From an uncultured Acidimicrobiales bacterium (GTDB taxonomy: Bacteria > Actinomycetota > Acidimicrobiia > Acidimicrobiales > UBA10347), in NCBI GenBank assembly GCA_937942965.1, contig CALDGN010000412.1, positions 1 to 26,032 on the forward strand: a stretch of DNA of 26,032 nt, given 5' to 3'. Numbering within the stretch: the first letter of the stretch is position 1; every line of letters begins with the position of its first letter. The notes beneath the pieces are model-generated. The model saw only the letters and a program-made list of their open reading frames with translations. It made no database searches and was not told the DNA's origin. Position numbers and translations under genes: made by a program. This document shows, piece by piece, positions 8,122 to 16,318 of this stretch.

Positions 8122-9110
8122 CAGATCAGACCGAGGCCGGAGACGGTGTCGCGTTCGGCGACAAGCTCAGCGGCGGTCGCATCGATGCGGCCACGCGAGA
8201 AGTCGTCGATCTCGAGACCCTGGACGATGCTGTATTCGCCGCCCGAGCAGGTGACGGGGAACGACGAGATGATGCCCTCGGGCACGCCGTAGCTGCCGTC
8301 GCTCGGGATCGCCATCGAAACCCAGTCGCCTTCAGGCGTGCCGAGTTCCCAGTCGTGCATGTGGTCGATCGCCGCGTTCGCGGCCGAGGCTGCCGACGAC
8401 AGGCCACGGGCCTTGATGATTGCGGCGCCGCGCTTCTGCACGGTCGGGATGAAGTCGTCTTCGAGCCAGGTCTGATCGTCGATCATGCTGGCGGCGATCT
8501 GACCATTGACTTCGCAGTGGAAGAGGTCGGGGTACTGCGTGGCTGAGTGGTTGCCCCAGATCGTCATCTTCTTGATGTCGTTCACCGAGGTGCCGGTCTT
8601 CTGCGCAACCTGGGTCATCGCCCGGTTGTGGTCCAGGCGAGTCATCGCCGTGAACTGCTTGTTGTCCACGTCGGGAGCCGAGTGCATCGCGATGAGTGCG
8701 TTGGTGTTCGCCGGGTTGCCGACGACCAGGACCTTGATGTCCTTGCTGGCATGGTCGTTGATGGCCTTGCCCTGGGGGCCGAAGATGCCACCGTTGGCTT
8801 CGAGCAGGTCGGCACGCTCCATGCCGTCGCGGCGAGGCATCGCTCCGACGAGCAGTGCGTGGGTTGCATCGCCGAACGCCACGCTGGCGTCGTCAGTTTG
8901 CACCATGCCGGCGAGCAGCGGGAATGCGCAGTCGTCGAGCTCCATCGCCACACCCTTGAGCGCGTCGAGCGCAGGCGTGATTTCAAGCATCTGGAGGATC
9001 ACCGGCTGATCCGGGCCGAGTAGCTGACCACTGGCGATGCGGAAGCACAGCTGGTAACCGATCTGGCCGGCAGCGCCGGTTACGACCACTCTTGCGGGGG
9101 GCTTGCTCAC
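8121..9110 (-). CDS. mdh: Malate dehydrogenase
   Basis: 329 residues, normal for the cytosolic-type malate dehydrogenases that interconvert malate and oxaloacetate with NAD in the TCA cycle. The frame extends to 9374, but GTG 9110 is chosen because AGGAGA lies five bases upstream and the protein then begins just before the dinucleotide fold TGAAGQIG (11-18). Other landmarks: MLEITPALDALKG (41-53, with an acidic residue expected for NAD preference), the mobile loop GAMPRRDGM with substrate arginines at 93-94, GNPANTNA (131-138), LDHNR (159-163), and the catalytic His188 in IWGNHSATQYPD. A TAGCCT hexamer (minus strand, 9147-9142) upstream could be a -10 element. It is followed by ggt with a one-base overlap. 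Confidence 0.96.
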   Translation of the reverse strand: MSKPPARVVVTGAAGQIGYQLCFRIASGQLLGPDQPVILQMLEITPALDALKGVAMELDDCAFPLLAGMVQTDDASVAFGDATHALLVGAMPRRDGMERADLLEANGGIFGPQGKAINDHASKDIKVLVVGNPANTNALIAMHSAPDVDNKQFTAMTRLDHNRAMTQVAQKTGTSVNDIKKMTIWGNHSATQYPDLFHCEVNGQIAASMIDDQTWLEDDFIPTVQKRGAAIIKARGLSSAASAANAAIDHMHDWELGTPEGDWVSMAIPSDGSYGVPEGIISSFPVTCSGGEYSIVQGLEIDDFSRGRIDATAAELVAERDTVSGLGLI

Positions 9111-9190
9111 GTTGTCTCCTCGAAGCAGGTTTGCTGCAGAGAGGCTAACCGCCTGAACAAGAGGTGACCCCAGCCGAGAAGGGAGTGGAC

Positions 9191-9829
9191 CTAGCCGGTG
9201 CCCGCTTCGAGGAGGAGCGCGACCACGGCGCCAATCGCCATGAACGGCGCAAACGGGAACGCGGTCTTCCATCGAAGTCGACCGCGGCTCAAGAGTCCGG
9301 CGCCGACGATGACAAGGGCGACGACGCCACTCACGAGGTGCGACACGATCAGGCTGCGTACGAACGGCACCCAACCAAAGAACGCGAGCTGCGCGCCGAT
9401 GAGCGGCGCCAGCTTCACGTCACCCCAACCCATGCCCGGCGGATAGATGAACAGGATCAGGAAATACACGGCGCCGAGCGCGGCACCGCCGATGAGTGCG
9501 CGAACCAGCGAGATGTCGGACCAATCGGACGTCGCTGAGATGAGCAAGAGTGGCACGGCGATGACGTAGGACGGTTTTAGGATCGCGTTCGGAACTCGTA
9601 GTTCACGCAGGTCAATGATCGTCAGCAGGCTGAGGAGTGCGCCGAACGGCAGCACCGATGCCAGCACCGGGTCGACGCCGAAACGCCATGCGAGCAGCGC
9701 AACAACGACGGCGGCAAGTGGCCAGGTCGCTGCGAGTGGGATCGGCCACGCAAGGTCTTCGATGCCGTCGCCCGCGTCGAGCTCACTCTCGGAAGTCTCA
9801 GCATCGTCCACGGCTTGAGTTTCGTCCAT
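9191..9829 (-). CDS. Prepilin peptidase (A24 family, short form)
   Basis: An integral membrane aspartyl protease, 212 residues from ATG 9829 (AAGG about nine bases upstream; a TTG at 9865 would add 12 residues). The two catalytic aspartates are visible: Asp73 in TIIDLRELRVPN and Asp137 in the GMGWGDVKLAP motif. About five to six hydrophobic segments surround them. The N-terminal cysteine-rich methyltransferase domain of full-length PilD enzymes is absent, as in many TadV/CpaA-like enzymes. An acidic ~25-residue N-terminal tail precedes the first membrane segment. It starts 66 bp after the stop of the Flp pilin gene, its obvious substrate. Confidence 0.92.
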   Translation of the reverse strand: MDETQAVDDAETSESELDAGDGIEDLAWPIPLAATWPLAAVVVALLAWRFGVDPVLASVLPFGALLSLLTIIDLRELRVPNAILKPSYVIAVPLLLISATSDWSDISLVRALIGGAALGAVYFLILFIYPPGMGWGDVKLAPLIGAQLAFFGWVPFVRSLIVSHLVSGVVALVIVGAGLLSRGRLRWKTAFPFAPFMAIGAVVALLLEAGTG

Positions 9830-9895
9830 CAGCAGCCTTGTTTGCAGCGACCCCATGTGCAGCAATGCATCATCGGCTCGCTCAACAGGGGCAGA

Positions 9896-10138
9896 TCAGT
9901 CAGCGGCGGGTGGAATCTGGCGACTGCTGTCGAACTCAGACTCGGTGGTGCTGAAGAGCTCCCAGACTTCCTGGCCAAAGAGCACCAGGATGCCGAAGCC
10001 GGCAATACCGACGAAGAAGATCAGGATGCCGTATTCGGCCATGAGCGCACCGCGGTCAACCTGCGCACGAGCAACAGCGGCGTGTACGCGGTTTCGCATC
10101 GCGCTGAAGCGGCGATGCAACTGTGGAGGGGTGGTCAT
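9896..10138 (-). CDS. Flp-type (type IVb) pilin precursor
   Basis: An 80-residue prepilin. ATG 10138 is selected over a much longer open frame because GGAG lies seven bases upstream and the product then has the standard prepilin layout. A 30-residue basic leader ends in DRG. Cleavage is expected after Gly30, giving a mature protein starting ALMAEYG, with Glu5 and Tyr6 of the mature chain as in Flp pilins. A single hydrophobic helix (ILIFFVGIAGFGILVLFG) and an acidic tail rich in Ser/Glu follow. It lies upstream of the prepilin peptidase. No Tad secretion ATPase or TadB/C-like membrane protein is visible in the window. Confidence 0.9.
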   Translation of the reverse strand: MTTPPQLHRRFSAMRNRVHAAVARAQVDRGALMAEYGILIFFVGIAGFGILVLFGQEVWELFSTTESEFDSSRQIPPAAD

Positions 10139-10340
10139 GGTCGCTCCGACGACTGGCAAGTGATGAGGATCTGTCGGCGCAAGGGGCTGCCACTTGAACG
10201 CGAATAGGCAGTCCGCCTCAGGAATATCGCCGCTGGGGGACGCCCGGGGATCGCCCAGGCGTCGTTTGGGTCGTGCTTCGGACCATGGACCCCAATGATC
10301 GCGCGGAGCGTGGTTTCGGTGCGCGCGTGATCGGCGGGCC

Positions 10341-11204
10341 GTGGACCATACGATCGGGACCGTGCCTTGGGCGGTCACCCCGACTCTTGATCCGGCGATC
10401 GAACGCCGCGCCACCCTCCGGGGACTCTTCGCGGTCGCCGCGCTGCTGTTGGCCGCGATGCTCGTCCTGGGCGCATGCTCCGGCGGTGGCAACGACGGCG
10501 ACGCGGACACATCACCCGAAGCGGTTCCCCTCGACGAACCGGCCCGCCGCTACGTCGCCGAGTGGCTCATCAATGCCGAGGCGGTCGGCGTCGACGGGCC
10601 CGGCTTCGACTTCCTCTATCGCGAGGTCGTCGACGACGCGACCGGCCGCTACTTGGTGCAGTCCCCGGCGCACATCGCAACCCAAAGCCGTGAGTCGGTC
10701 GTCTTCTGCGCCGCGATCTTTCGCGTCGACCCGTACTGCTCGGCGACCGAACGTCCGGCGAACACCCCGCCCGTGCTGGCCTACCCCGTCCAACTGCTGC
10801 GCTCGTGGGGGCCGTCCCAGCTGTATGACCTGGCTGGCTGGCGCGAGGTCTCGCTCGTCGCGAACACCGAACCCGACGCGTGGTCTCGCCGCACCGAAGT
10901 CGTCGGCGATGTCCCGGTCGAGTGCTTCGCGGTCATCGGCGAGACCGCGGCCGCCCGCACCGGGTTCGAGGTCTGCTTCACCGATGACGATCTGCATCTG
11001 GTCGCGTCGGTCGATCTCCAGGGCGACCTCGTCTACGAGATCGACCTGATCACCTATGAACGCACGATCGACGAAGAGGCATTCGAGACGGGCCTCGACG
11101 ACTTCATCGAAGCCAGAGACTCGCTGCAAGATCAGCTGATCACGTTGTTCCCTGATGTGCCCGCAGCGCGCCCGACGCCAACGCCAGACACCTCGGGCTC
11201 ATGA
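10341..11204 (+). CDS. Uncharacterised lipoprotein
   Basis: 287 residues from GTG 10341; GTG 10362 is an alternative. A hydrophobic segment at about 29-44 runs into the lipobox LGAC, with Cys46 as the expected lipidated residue, followed by a Gly/Asp/Ser-rich tether. The remaining ~220 residues are a soluble extracytoplasmic domain with several cysteines (FCAAIF, DPYCSA, VECFAV, EVCFTD) and acidic helices toward the end, then a Thr-Pro tail. I do not recognise the fold. The gene is divergent from the Flp pilin gene across ~200 bp. It converges with the beta-propeller lipoprotein, with a six-base overlap of the two 3' ends. Confidence 0.8.
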   Translation: MDHTIGTVPWAVTPTLDPAIERRATLRGLFAVAALLLAAMLVLGACSGGGNDGDADTSPEAVPLDEPARRYVAEWLINAEAVGVDGPGFDFLYREVVDDATGRYLVQSPAHIATQSRESVVFCAAIFRVDPYCSATERPANTPPVLAYPVQLLRSWGPSQLYDLAGWREVSLVANTEPDAWSRRTEVVGDVPVECFAVIGETAAARTGFEVCFTDDDLHLVASVDLQGDLVYEIDLITYERTIDEEAFETGLDDFIEARDSLQDQLITLFPDVPAARPTPTPDTSGS

Positions 11205-12755
11205 CGGGTCACTGATCATGTGGAAGAAGCCGCCTCGGGTTCCGACCCAGATGCGGTTCTTCCACACCACCGGCGTGCTCTCGATGCAGCCACCGACAGG
11301 CGTCGACCACAGCTCGGGTGGCGCGACCGACGTGTCGCTCAGATCGAACCCGTGCAGCACACCGCCACAGTCGCCCTGCACAAGGACATCGTCGACGATG
11401 ACCGGCGAACTCCACACCGGACCGGGCAGGCGGAGCGTCCACCGCGTCTCCCCCGTCGCTCGGTCGAGGCCGAGCACGCGGCCATCGGCGGTCGGCACGA
11501 TCACGAGGTCGCGATGCACCGCCGGCGTCGCCCACACGCCAGTGTCGATCCCATTGCGCGCGGCGACGGACCAGACGAGCGGGTCGTCGGGCCGACGCGG
11601 GTCGAGTTTCATGATCTGGCCGACGGCGATGCTGCGGTCGTTGCCCCGCTCGTACTCGCTCGCCGCGTAGAGGAACCCCTCGTCGTCGACGACCACGGTC
11701 GCATCGGTGTCATCACCGGTCCAGAACCGGAAGACCCGCTCGGGGGCCTCGCCGCGTCGCACCGGGGCGAGGTCCCATCCGTTGATCAGCCCGCCCGAAT
11801 TCGCGGCGTACGCAATATCGCCGACGATCGTGACCGAGCTTTCGATCGAAACGTTGTCACCGACCGCGCGCCGAAGCTCGTCATCCCAGCCTGGAATCAC
11901 CGACAGCACCTCGGGAGCAACGGTCACGAAACCATCGGGTCCGTAACTGCGGTGCAGCCGAATCGAGTGGAAGTTCGAGTTCTCACCGCCGACGAACATG
12001 TGGTCGTCGAGGATCAGCGGCGAACCGTCCCAGTCGTCGTTCCACACCCGCGGCAGGAACGCCTGGGCATCGAGTGCCCACAGCTCAACCAGCTCGCCTC
12101 GGTCGAACGACAGGACCCGGAGTCGGTTGTCACGAGACCCGACATAGATCAGCGGATGGCCGTCAGGGTCGACAGTGAGCGTTCCCTTGATGAGGTCGCC
12201 GGTGACGAACGGAGCCATGCGCGGTTCGCCGGTCACGCCATCGAGGACGTGGACCGCGCGGTCGTAGGCGCCGAAGGCGACCCACAGCTCGCCGCCTCGT
12301 TCCCACACCGCCGGCTGGCCGGTCCACCCGGTGCCGCACCACTCACGTTCGCCTTCGGGATCGCTCGACAGCGAGCACATCTTTTGCGCCGGGTAGCTCC
12401 ATTGCACCCTTGGCGCTGCGGGCACGGGCCCCACGCCATAGAACGAACGGGTCGGCGACCCTCGGAACGTCAACACGCCCCGCACGGCGTTACCCCACGG
12501 TTCCCCGACCGAGTCAGGGTCGTACCACGGTGCCGGAGTTGGAGCAGCCGCGGGGACGACCACGACCGCTTGGGTCGCGGGGCCGAGCGTTGGCGTCGGA
12601 ATCGCCGTAGTTGTCGCGACCGGCGACGGCGTCGGCTCGGGCAACAGCCGCAGAGCTTCTTCGCTCGCGGTCGACGAGCACGCCGTTGCCACCGCACCGA
12701 TCACCAGCGACGTCGCGACGAAGCGACGTACGAATCGAACCCGCCAAGGAAACAA
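11199..12755 (-). CDS. PQQ/BamB-like beta-propeller lipoprotein
   Basis: A 518-residue exported protein. A basic start and hydrophobic segment lead to the lipobox VATAC with Cys26. A Thr/Pro/Ala-rich tether at 31-76 would span the wall. The rest is a beta-propeller of PQQ-binding-type repeats. Recurrent blade signatures include WTGQPAVWERGGELWVAFGAYDRAVHVLDGVTGE, VWATPAVHRDLVIVPTADGRVLGLDRATGETRW and VWSSPVIVDDVLVQGDCGGVLHGFDL. Such proteins (BamB-like, YVTN/PQQ repeat) are usually scaffolds rather than enzymes; no catalytic residues can be assigned. Its start is 42 bp after the end of the DUF3499-like gene on the same strand, so the two may be co-transcribed. Confidence 0.88.
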   Translation of the reverse strand: MFPWRVRFVRRFVATSLVIGAVATACSSTASEEALRLLPEPTPSPVATTTAIPTPTLGPATQAVVVVPAAAPTPAPWYDPDSVGEPWGNAVRGVLTFRGSPTRSFYGVGPVPAAPRVQWSYPAQKMCSLSSDPEGEREWCGTGWTGQPAVWERGGELWVAFGAYDRAVHVLDGVTGEPRMAPFVTGDLIKGTLTVDPDGHPLIYVGSRDNRLRVLSFDRGELVELWALDAQAFLPRVWNDDWDGSPLILDDHMFVGGENSNFHSIRLHRSYGPDGFVTVAPEVLSVIPGWDDELRRAVGDNVSIESSVTIVGDIAYAANSGGLINGWDLAPVRRGEAPERVFRFWTGDDTDATVVVDDEGFLYAASEYERGNDRSIAVGQIMKLDPRRPDDPLVWSVAARNGIDTGVWATPAVHRDLVIVPTADGRVLGLDRATGETRWTLRLPGPVWSSPVIVDDVLVQGDCGGVLHGFDLSDTSVAPPELWSTPVGGCIESTPVVWKNRIWVGTRGGFFHMISDPS

Positions 12756-12797
12756 CGTTGGTCCCGCCCGCCCGGTCAGTGACCTCGGACGAGGCGC

Positions 12798-13307
12798 TTA
12801 GCGATAGTCAGGATGCGGGGTGACCGCAGGAGCGTCGCTCAGCGGAAGCTGGAACAGCGACATGTCCGCCTCGATGGCCGAGTCGGTGTCGAGCGACGTC
12901 ATCGTGTCGGTCAGCACGCCCGCGGCACGCAAGGTGGCGACGCGAGGTTCGGCGTAGGGCTGGGTCACGACGGGGAGCGCATCGCGCAGCGCAGCGAACT
13001 CGGCGTCGTGCGCCGTCGAGTCGCTCGGCAGCGACGAGGGCGAGGTTCCAACCGGAGGCTCGACCGGTGCAGCGGGAGCCTCTTGGTCGGCGGCTGAAGA
13101 CGGGCCCGGCCATGCTGGGTCGCGTCCGTCAACAAGCTGCCAGGACATGGGAACGACGGTCGCGTTCGCATGCTTGCGGCACAACATGATGCCGCCAGCG
13201 GGGTCAGGATGGTCGAGGTCAAACAACCATGCCTTGGCCTGTTGTGGCGCGAAAGTGAGCAAGGCCACCGCCGCTTTGTCGCAGTTCATTCGCGCGCACT
13301 CTTCCAT
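12798..13307 (-). CDS. DUF3499-like zinc-binding protein
   Basis: 169 residues. The first ~60 residues resemble the actinobacterial DUF3499 family: ECARMNCDKAAVALLTFAPQQAKAWLFDL, then a IMLCRKHA motif. C4, C9, C43 and H46 are spaced as a plausible zinc site. The rest is low-complexity (Pro/Ala/Ser-rich) with an acidic C-terminal segment, and is longer than the typical family member. ATG 13307 is supported by the conserved cysteines starting three residues later. The function of the family is unknown. It lies divergent from the M29-like gene and upstream of the propeller lipoprotein. Confidence 0.75.
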   Translation of the reverse strand: MEECARMNCDKAAVALLTFAPQQAKAWLFDLDHPDPAGGIMLCRKHANATVVPMSWQLVDGRDPAWPGPSSAADQEAPAAPVEPPVGTSPSSLPSDSTAHDAEFAALRDALPVVTQPYAEPRVATLRAAGVLTDTMTSLDTDSAIEADMSLFQLPLSDAPAVTPHPDYR

Positions 13308-13483
13308 GCCGAAAAACGGTACTTCCTAGCCGTTTCCGGTTCGGGGATGCACATCGGATTTTCGCAACACGAGCAACAGGCCTCACATCAGCCAGGCAGA
13401 GGCGAGGTTGGGGGCCGCGGTCTCGGTCTGTCCGATTGGCGTGCTCGTACCGGACTCGCAGCGTCAGCTGCAATGCTGGGGAG

Positions 13484-14509
13484 ATGGTCACCTGGGATGC
13501 CCTCGATGCATTGAGCCATGCCTTTGAGCTCAACGGCATCGGCCCGACGAGCCGCGTGATCGCGCTCGTCGGCGACGACGATCCACTTGCACCGCTCGTG
13601 CGGGCTGCGTTGGCTCGCTCACATGCCGAGGCGCTCGAGATTCACCCGGTCCGTGATGGCGCTGAAGAACTGGATCGGCTCCGTCGAGGTTCGCTGCTCC
13701 CCAGCCTGTTCGCTGGCGCCGACATCGTCGTCGACGCACTCGGAGCGACCACTGAGCTGATGCTTGACGATCTGACCGGGCTCACCGACGCCACGGGCGC
13801 TCGGCTGCTTCGGCTACTGCCGGCAGCGGCCCAGGCGCATCTGCGGCCACCGCATGCCAGCTTGGCCACTCGGGTCGACCGCGTCGCCGCGCGAGTCGCT
13901 TCGGCTGGCACGCTCGCGGTGCAAGACGACAACGGCACCGACCTCGTTATCGCCCTCGATTCGATGCGGCTGGCCGCGGACGGCGGTCGAGCGAACGGGG
14001 CGGGCGAAGCCACCGCGTTTCCGTCGGGCTGGATCACGGTCACGCCAGGCGCCGGCACCGTCGACGGCGATCTCGTGATCATGCCCGGTGACGGCAACCT
14101 CGCTCGAGGCACCCACATCAACTCGCCGATCCGACTCACCGTGCGCGACGACCGCATCATCGCGATTGATGGCGACAACGCAGATGCCGACGTGCTCCGA
14201 GCCCTGTTCGAGGCAATGGACATGGTCGACGCCTATGGGATTGCGTCGCTGAGCCTGGGGTTGAACCCCGGGCGCCTTGCTGCTGGCGGTCCGTTCGACG
14301 CAGTGTTGGTCGACGCGGGCTTGGCTCGGCTGAGCGCAGGTGTCGTCACGATCGCATTCGGTGACAACGATCATGCCGATCGCCCATGTCCGGATCGGGT
14401 CGGCCTGGCGTTGAGCCGGCGCACGGTGACGCTCGATGACACGGCGTTGTGCGACACCGGCGAACTCACTGGCGACGCCACCCCCGACGTGTACGAGCTT
14501 CCCGGCTAG
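13484..14509 (+). CDS. M29 aminopeptidase / NicX-fold protein with altered metal site
   Basis: 341 residues from ATG 13484; an in-frame TTG at 13436 is less likely. The C-terminal half follows the thermophilic aminopeptidase (M29)/2,5-dihydroxypyridine dioxygenase layout: GTDLVIAL (151-158), PSGWITVTPGAGTVDGDLVI (180-199), PIRLTVRDDRIIAIDG (215-230), GIASLSLGLNPGRL (252-265) and VVTIAFGDN (287-295). Where the family normally has metal ligands, this protein differs. The P-G-G-E position reads P-S-G-W (Trp183), the A-E-x-G position reads A-S-L-S (around 254-257), and the terminal His-x-Asp seems replaced by a VGLAL stretch near 306-310. It may be a non-catalytic relative. Family placement is by motif order, and the loss of ligands is an inference from remembered consensus. 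Confidence 0.72.
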   Translation: MVTWDALDALSHAFELNGIGPTSRVIALVGDDDPLAPLVRAALARSHAEALEIHPVRDGAEELDRLRRGSLLPSLFAGADIVVDALGATTELMLDDLTGLTDATGARLLRLLPAAAQAHLRPPHASLATRVDRVAARVASAGTLAVQDDNGTDLVIALDSMRLAADGGRANGAGEATAFPSGWITVTPGAGTVDGDLVIMPGDGNLARGTHINSPIRLTVRDDRIIAIDGDNADADVLRALFEAMDMVDAYGIASLSLGLNPGRLAAGGPFDAVLVDAGLARLSAGVVTIAFGDNDHADRPCPDRVGLALSRRTVTLDDTALCDTGELTGDATPDVYELPG

Positions 14510-14590
14510 ACACCCCACAGCGAGGCAGCCCAAGACGTCTGGCGCACGTGTCGGGCAGCAGTGTCACACCCCCCTGTCAGTGTGTACTGC

Positions 14591-15067
14591 ATGGCGAATC
14601 TCGTCCTCGACCCACCCGCTCCAGCCCTGCAACTCATTTCGTGCGCCGATGCGCCGGCTCGTGATCACCGGTATCGCGACTCGGCCCAGCTCGGCGTCGA
14701 CGCTCGCCGCGTGCAACGGACCACCTTGGAATGGTCGTTGCGCAACGGATGCGACGTCGATCCCGATGCCGTTCGTGTCGTCCTGGCTGCTCGCCAAAGT
14801 CGCCAGGGTGGGCCCATGCACCGCTACACCGCCAACGACGTGTGGCGTCTGATGATGACCGACGTCCTCGGCTGGTGCCGCGGCCGTCGTTTGCCTGTGC
14901 CCGACGGCTGTGCCCATGCGATTCTCGTGATCACCCAGGCATTGGAGTACACCGACACGGGGCACGAGGACAGCGATCCCCTCGATGAGATCGAACGCGC
15001 CCTCGAAGAATGCACCGGAATCTGGGCCTCTGAACTGGACCGTTCGTCGGCGACTCGCTGGCGGTAG
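14591..15067 (+). CDS. Hypothetical protein
   Basis: 158 residues from ATG 14591; in-frame GTGs at 14561 and 14582 would lengthen it slightly. It appears soluble. The central part (RVQRTTLEWSLRNGCDVDPDAVRVVLAAR) and the later part (ANDVWRLMMTDVLGWCRGRRLPVPDGCAHAILVITQALEYT) look helical, and the end is acidic (DEDSDPLDEIERALEE type). I do not recognise a family. Support for coding rests on strong third-position GC and a believable amphipathic composition. It follows the M29-like gene by ~80 bp on the same strand and precedes the 54-residue membrane protein. Confidence 0.6.
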   Translation: MANLVLDPPAPALQLISCADAPARDHRYRDSAQLGVDARRVQRTTLEWSLRNGCDVDPDAVRVVLAARQSRQGGPMHRYTANDVWRLMMTDVLGWCRGRRLPVPDGCAHAILVITQALEYTDTGHEDSDPLDEIERALEECTGIWASELDRSSATRWR

Positions 15068-15068
15068 C

Positions 15069-15074
15069 TACGCT
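15069..15074 (+). promoter_or_regulatory. Candidate -10 box for a leaderless gene
   Basis: TACGCT ends six bases before GTG 15081. That is where a -10 element (TANNNT) lies when transcription begins at the start codon itself, a common arrangement in actinobacteria. No convincing -35 is visible. Weak, pattern-based call. Confidence 0.35.
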
Positions 15075-15080
15075 CGGACC

Positions 15081-15245
15081 GTGGTCCGCAAATCCCCGAA
15101 CAATGCTGGTCGAGTCACACGGCCGAGCGAACCAGCCCCCGCACCTCGGCGTCCTCGCCGCGATCGTCGCCAGTTAGTGATCCAGATCATGGCTGCGCTG
15201 CTGGTACTCGCCATGCTCATGCCGGTGCTCGCGTTCTTCCTCTGA
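15081..15245 (+). CDS. Small single-pass membrane protein
   Basis: 54 residues from GTG 15081; the frame is open further upstream (to 14985) but that part overlaps the previous gene. A basic Pro/Arg-rich cytoplasmic segment (PAPRRPRRDRRQ type) is followed by one hydrophobic helix, IQIMAALLVLAMLMPVLAFF, that ends the protein. The Arg-rich flank predicts the N-terminus inside. No Shine-Dalgarno sequence is seen; the -10-like TACGCT six bases upstream suggests leaderless expression. A six-base inverted repeat of CGGCCG (15265-15282) lies just after the stop. Function unknown. Confidence 0.5.
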   Translation: MVRKSPNNAGRVTRPSEPAPAPRRPRRDRRQLVIQIMAALLVLAMLMPVLAFFL

Positions 15246-15419
15246 TCGAGTACATCTGACGAAACGGCCGATCCCACGGCCGAACCAACGGTGCCCAATC
15301 GGGCTGCGCGTGGACTTCTCCCAATTAGTAGGCCGCGTCCGCGCTGACCCCGACTGGCGTTGGGCCACCACTACGATTGACCGGCACCCCGCAGGCTTGT
15401 GGGGGCGACAGGAGTTGTG

Positions 15420-16205
15420 GTGATCCGCCAGAACCGAGCCGTGCCGATCTTGATGGTGCTCACCCTCGCATGGGTGCTGTTTCTCGCGGGCTGCTTCGGA
15501 TCCGAAGAACCCGAGATCTCGGTCGAGGACGTCACCCCGACCACGGTCATCGCCACGCCGACGCCGCCGCCGGTCGTGACCGACGATGCCGCTGCTGCGC
15601 TTGCACAGACCGAGGCTCCGTTCGTCTACACGATCGAAGAAGGCGACCTCCTGCCCTCGATCGCGACCAAGTTCAACGTCACCCAAGACGTCATCTTGCG
15701 GGCGAACCCAGAACTCAACCCCAACGTGCTCTTCGCCGGCGATCAGATCCGTATCCCCGGCGCAACGACCGTCAACACGGTCGACGAAGACCGCGAGGCG
15801 GCTCGTGACGCAGGCGAGTCGATCGACTACGTCGTCGAGTCCGGCGACAGCCTTGGGGCCATCGCCCAAGAGTGGACGGTCACCCTCGAGGAACTCCTCG
15901 CCGCGAACCCCGAGGTCAATCCGAACGCTCTGCAGATTGGGCAGCTGCTGGTGATCCCGCCGTTCGGTTCCGGGTTCACCGCCGAAGAACTCGAGACGTT
16001 TACTGCGCCGACGTGCGCCGAACGCCAGCCCGGCGAGATCCTGACCCACACCGTGGAGCCGGGCGATAGCGCGTCGGCGCTGGCGTCGTTCTACGGCGTC
16101 ACGATCGAAGAACTCATCGGCGCCAACCTGCTTGACGATGAGAACCAGCTGGTGGTCGGCCAACAGCTGAACATTCCGCCGCCAACCCAGGATTCATCCT
16201 GCTGA
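15420..16205 (+). CDS. Lipoprotein with three LysM domains
   Basis: 261 residues from GTG 15420, selected because AGGAG (15410-15414) is five bases upstream; GTGs at 15399 and 15417 are in frame. A hydrophobic segment ends in the lipobox LAGC with Cys25. A Thr/Pro linker precedes three LysM modules at about 69-113 (YTIEEGDLLPSIATKF ... IRIP), 137-181 (YVVESGDSLGAIAQEW ... LVIP) and 209-253 (HTVEPGDSASALASFY ... LNIP). LysM modules bind N-acetylglucosamine polymers, so this should tether to the membrane and grip peptidoglycan. No catalytic domain is attached. The chain ends with a lone Cys after PPPTQDSS. A hairpin follows the stop. Confidence 0.92.
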   Translation: MIRQNRAVPILMVLTLAWVLFLAGCFGSEEPEISVEDVTPTTVIATPTPPPVVTDDAAAALAQTEAPFVYTIEEGDLLPSIATKFNVTQDVILRANPELNPNVLFAGDQIRIPGATTVNTVDEDREAARDAGESIDYVVESGDSLGAIAQEWTVTLEELLAANPEVNPNALQIGQLLVIPPFGSGFTAEELETFTAPTCAERQPGEILTHTVEPGDSASALASFYGVTIEELIGANLLDDENQLVVGQQLNIPPPTQDSSC

Positions 16206-16216
16206 AAAAGCGTGAA

Positions 16217-16240
16217 GCTCTGGCGCTCACACGCCAGAGC
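16217..16240. terminator. Bidirectional hairpin between convergent genes
   Basis: A perfect 9-bp stem (GCTCTGGCG / CGCCAGAGC) with a six-base loop lies 12 bases after the LysM gene stop, in the 113-bp gap before the convergent cyclophilin gene. There is no strong T-run on either side, so termination efficiency is uncertain. Confidence 0.65.
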
Positions 16241-16318
16241 CATCCACGACTGTTCAACGACCACGCAGAGGCGGCCTGCTGCGATCCCCGAAACTCGCCG
16301 GGACCGCAGCTTGATCTA

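Noticed and set aside
9111..9374. Longer malate dehydrogenase start at 9374
   Set aside because: The GTG at 9110 has a strong AGGAGA site and matches family length; the extension has no family similarity.
15174..16163. A 329-residue minus-strand frame opposite the LysM gene
   Set aside because: The plus strand has a lipobox and three LysM modules; the minus frame is a compositional shadow.
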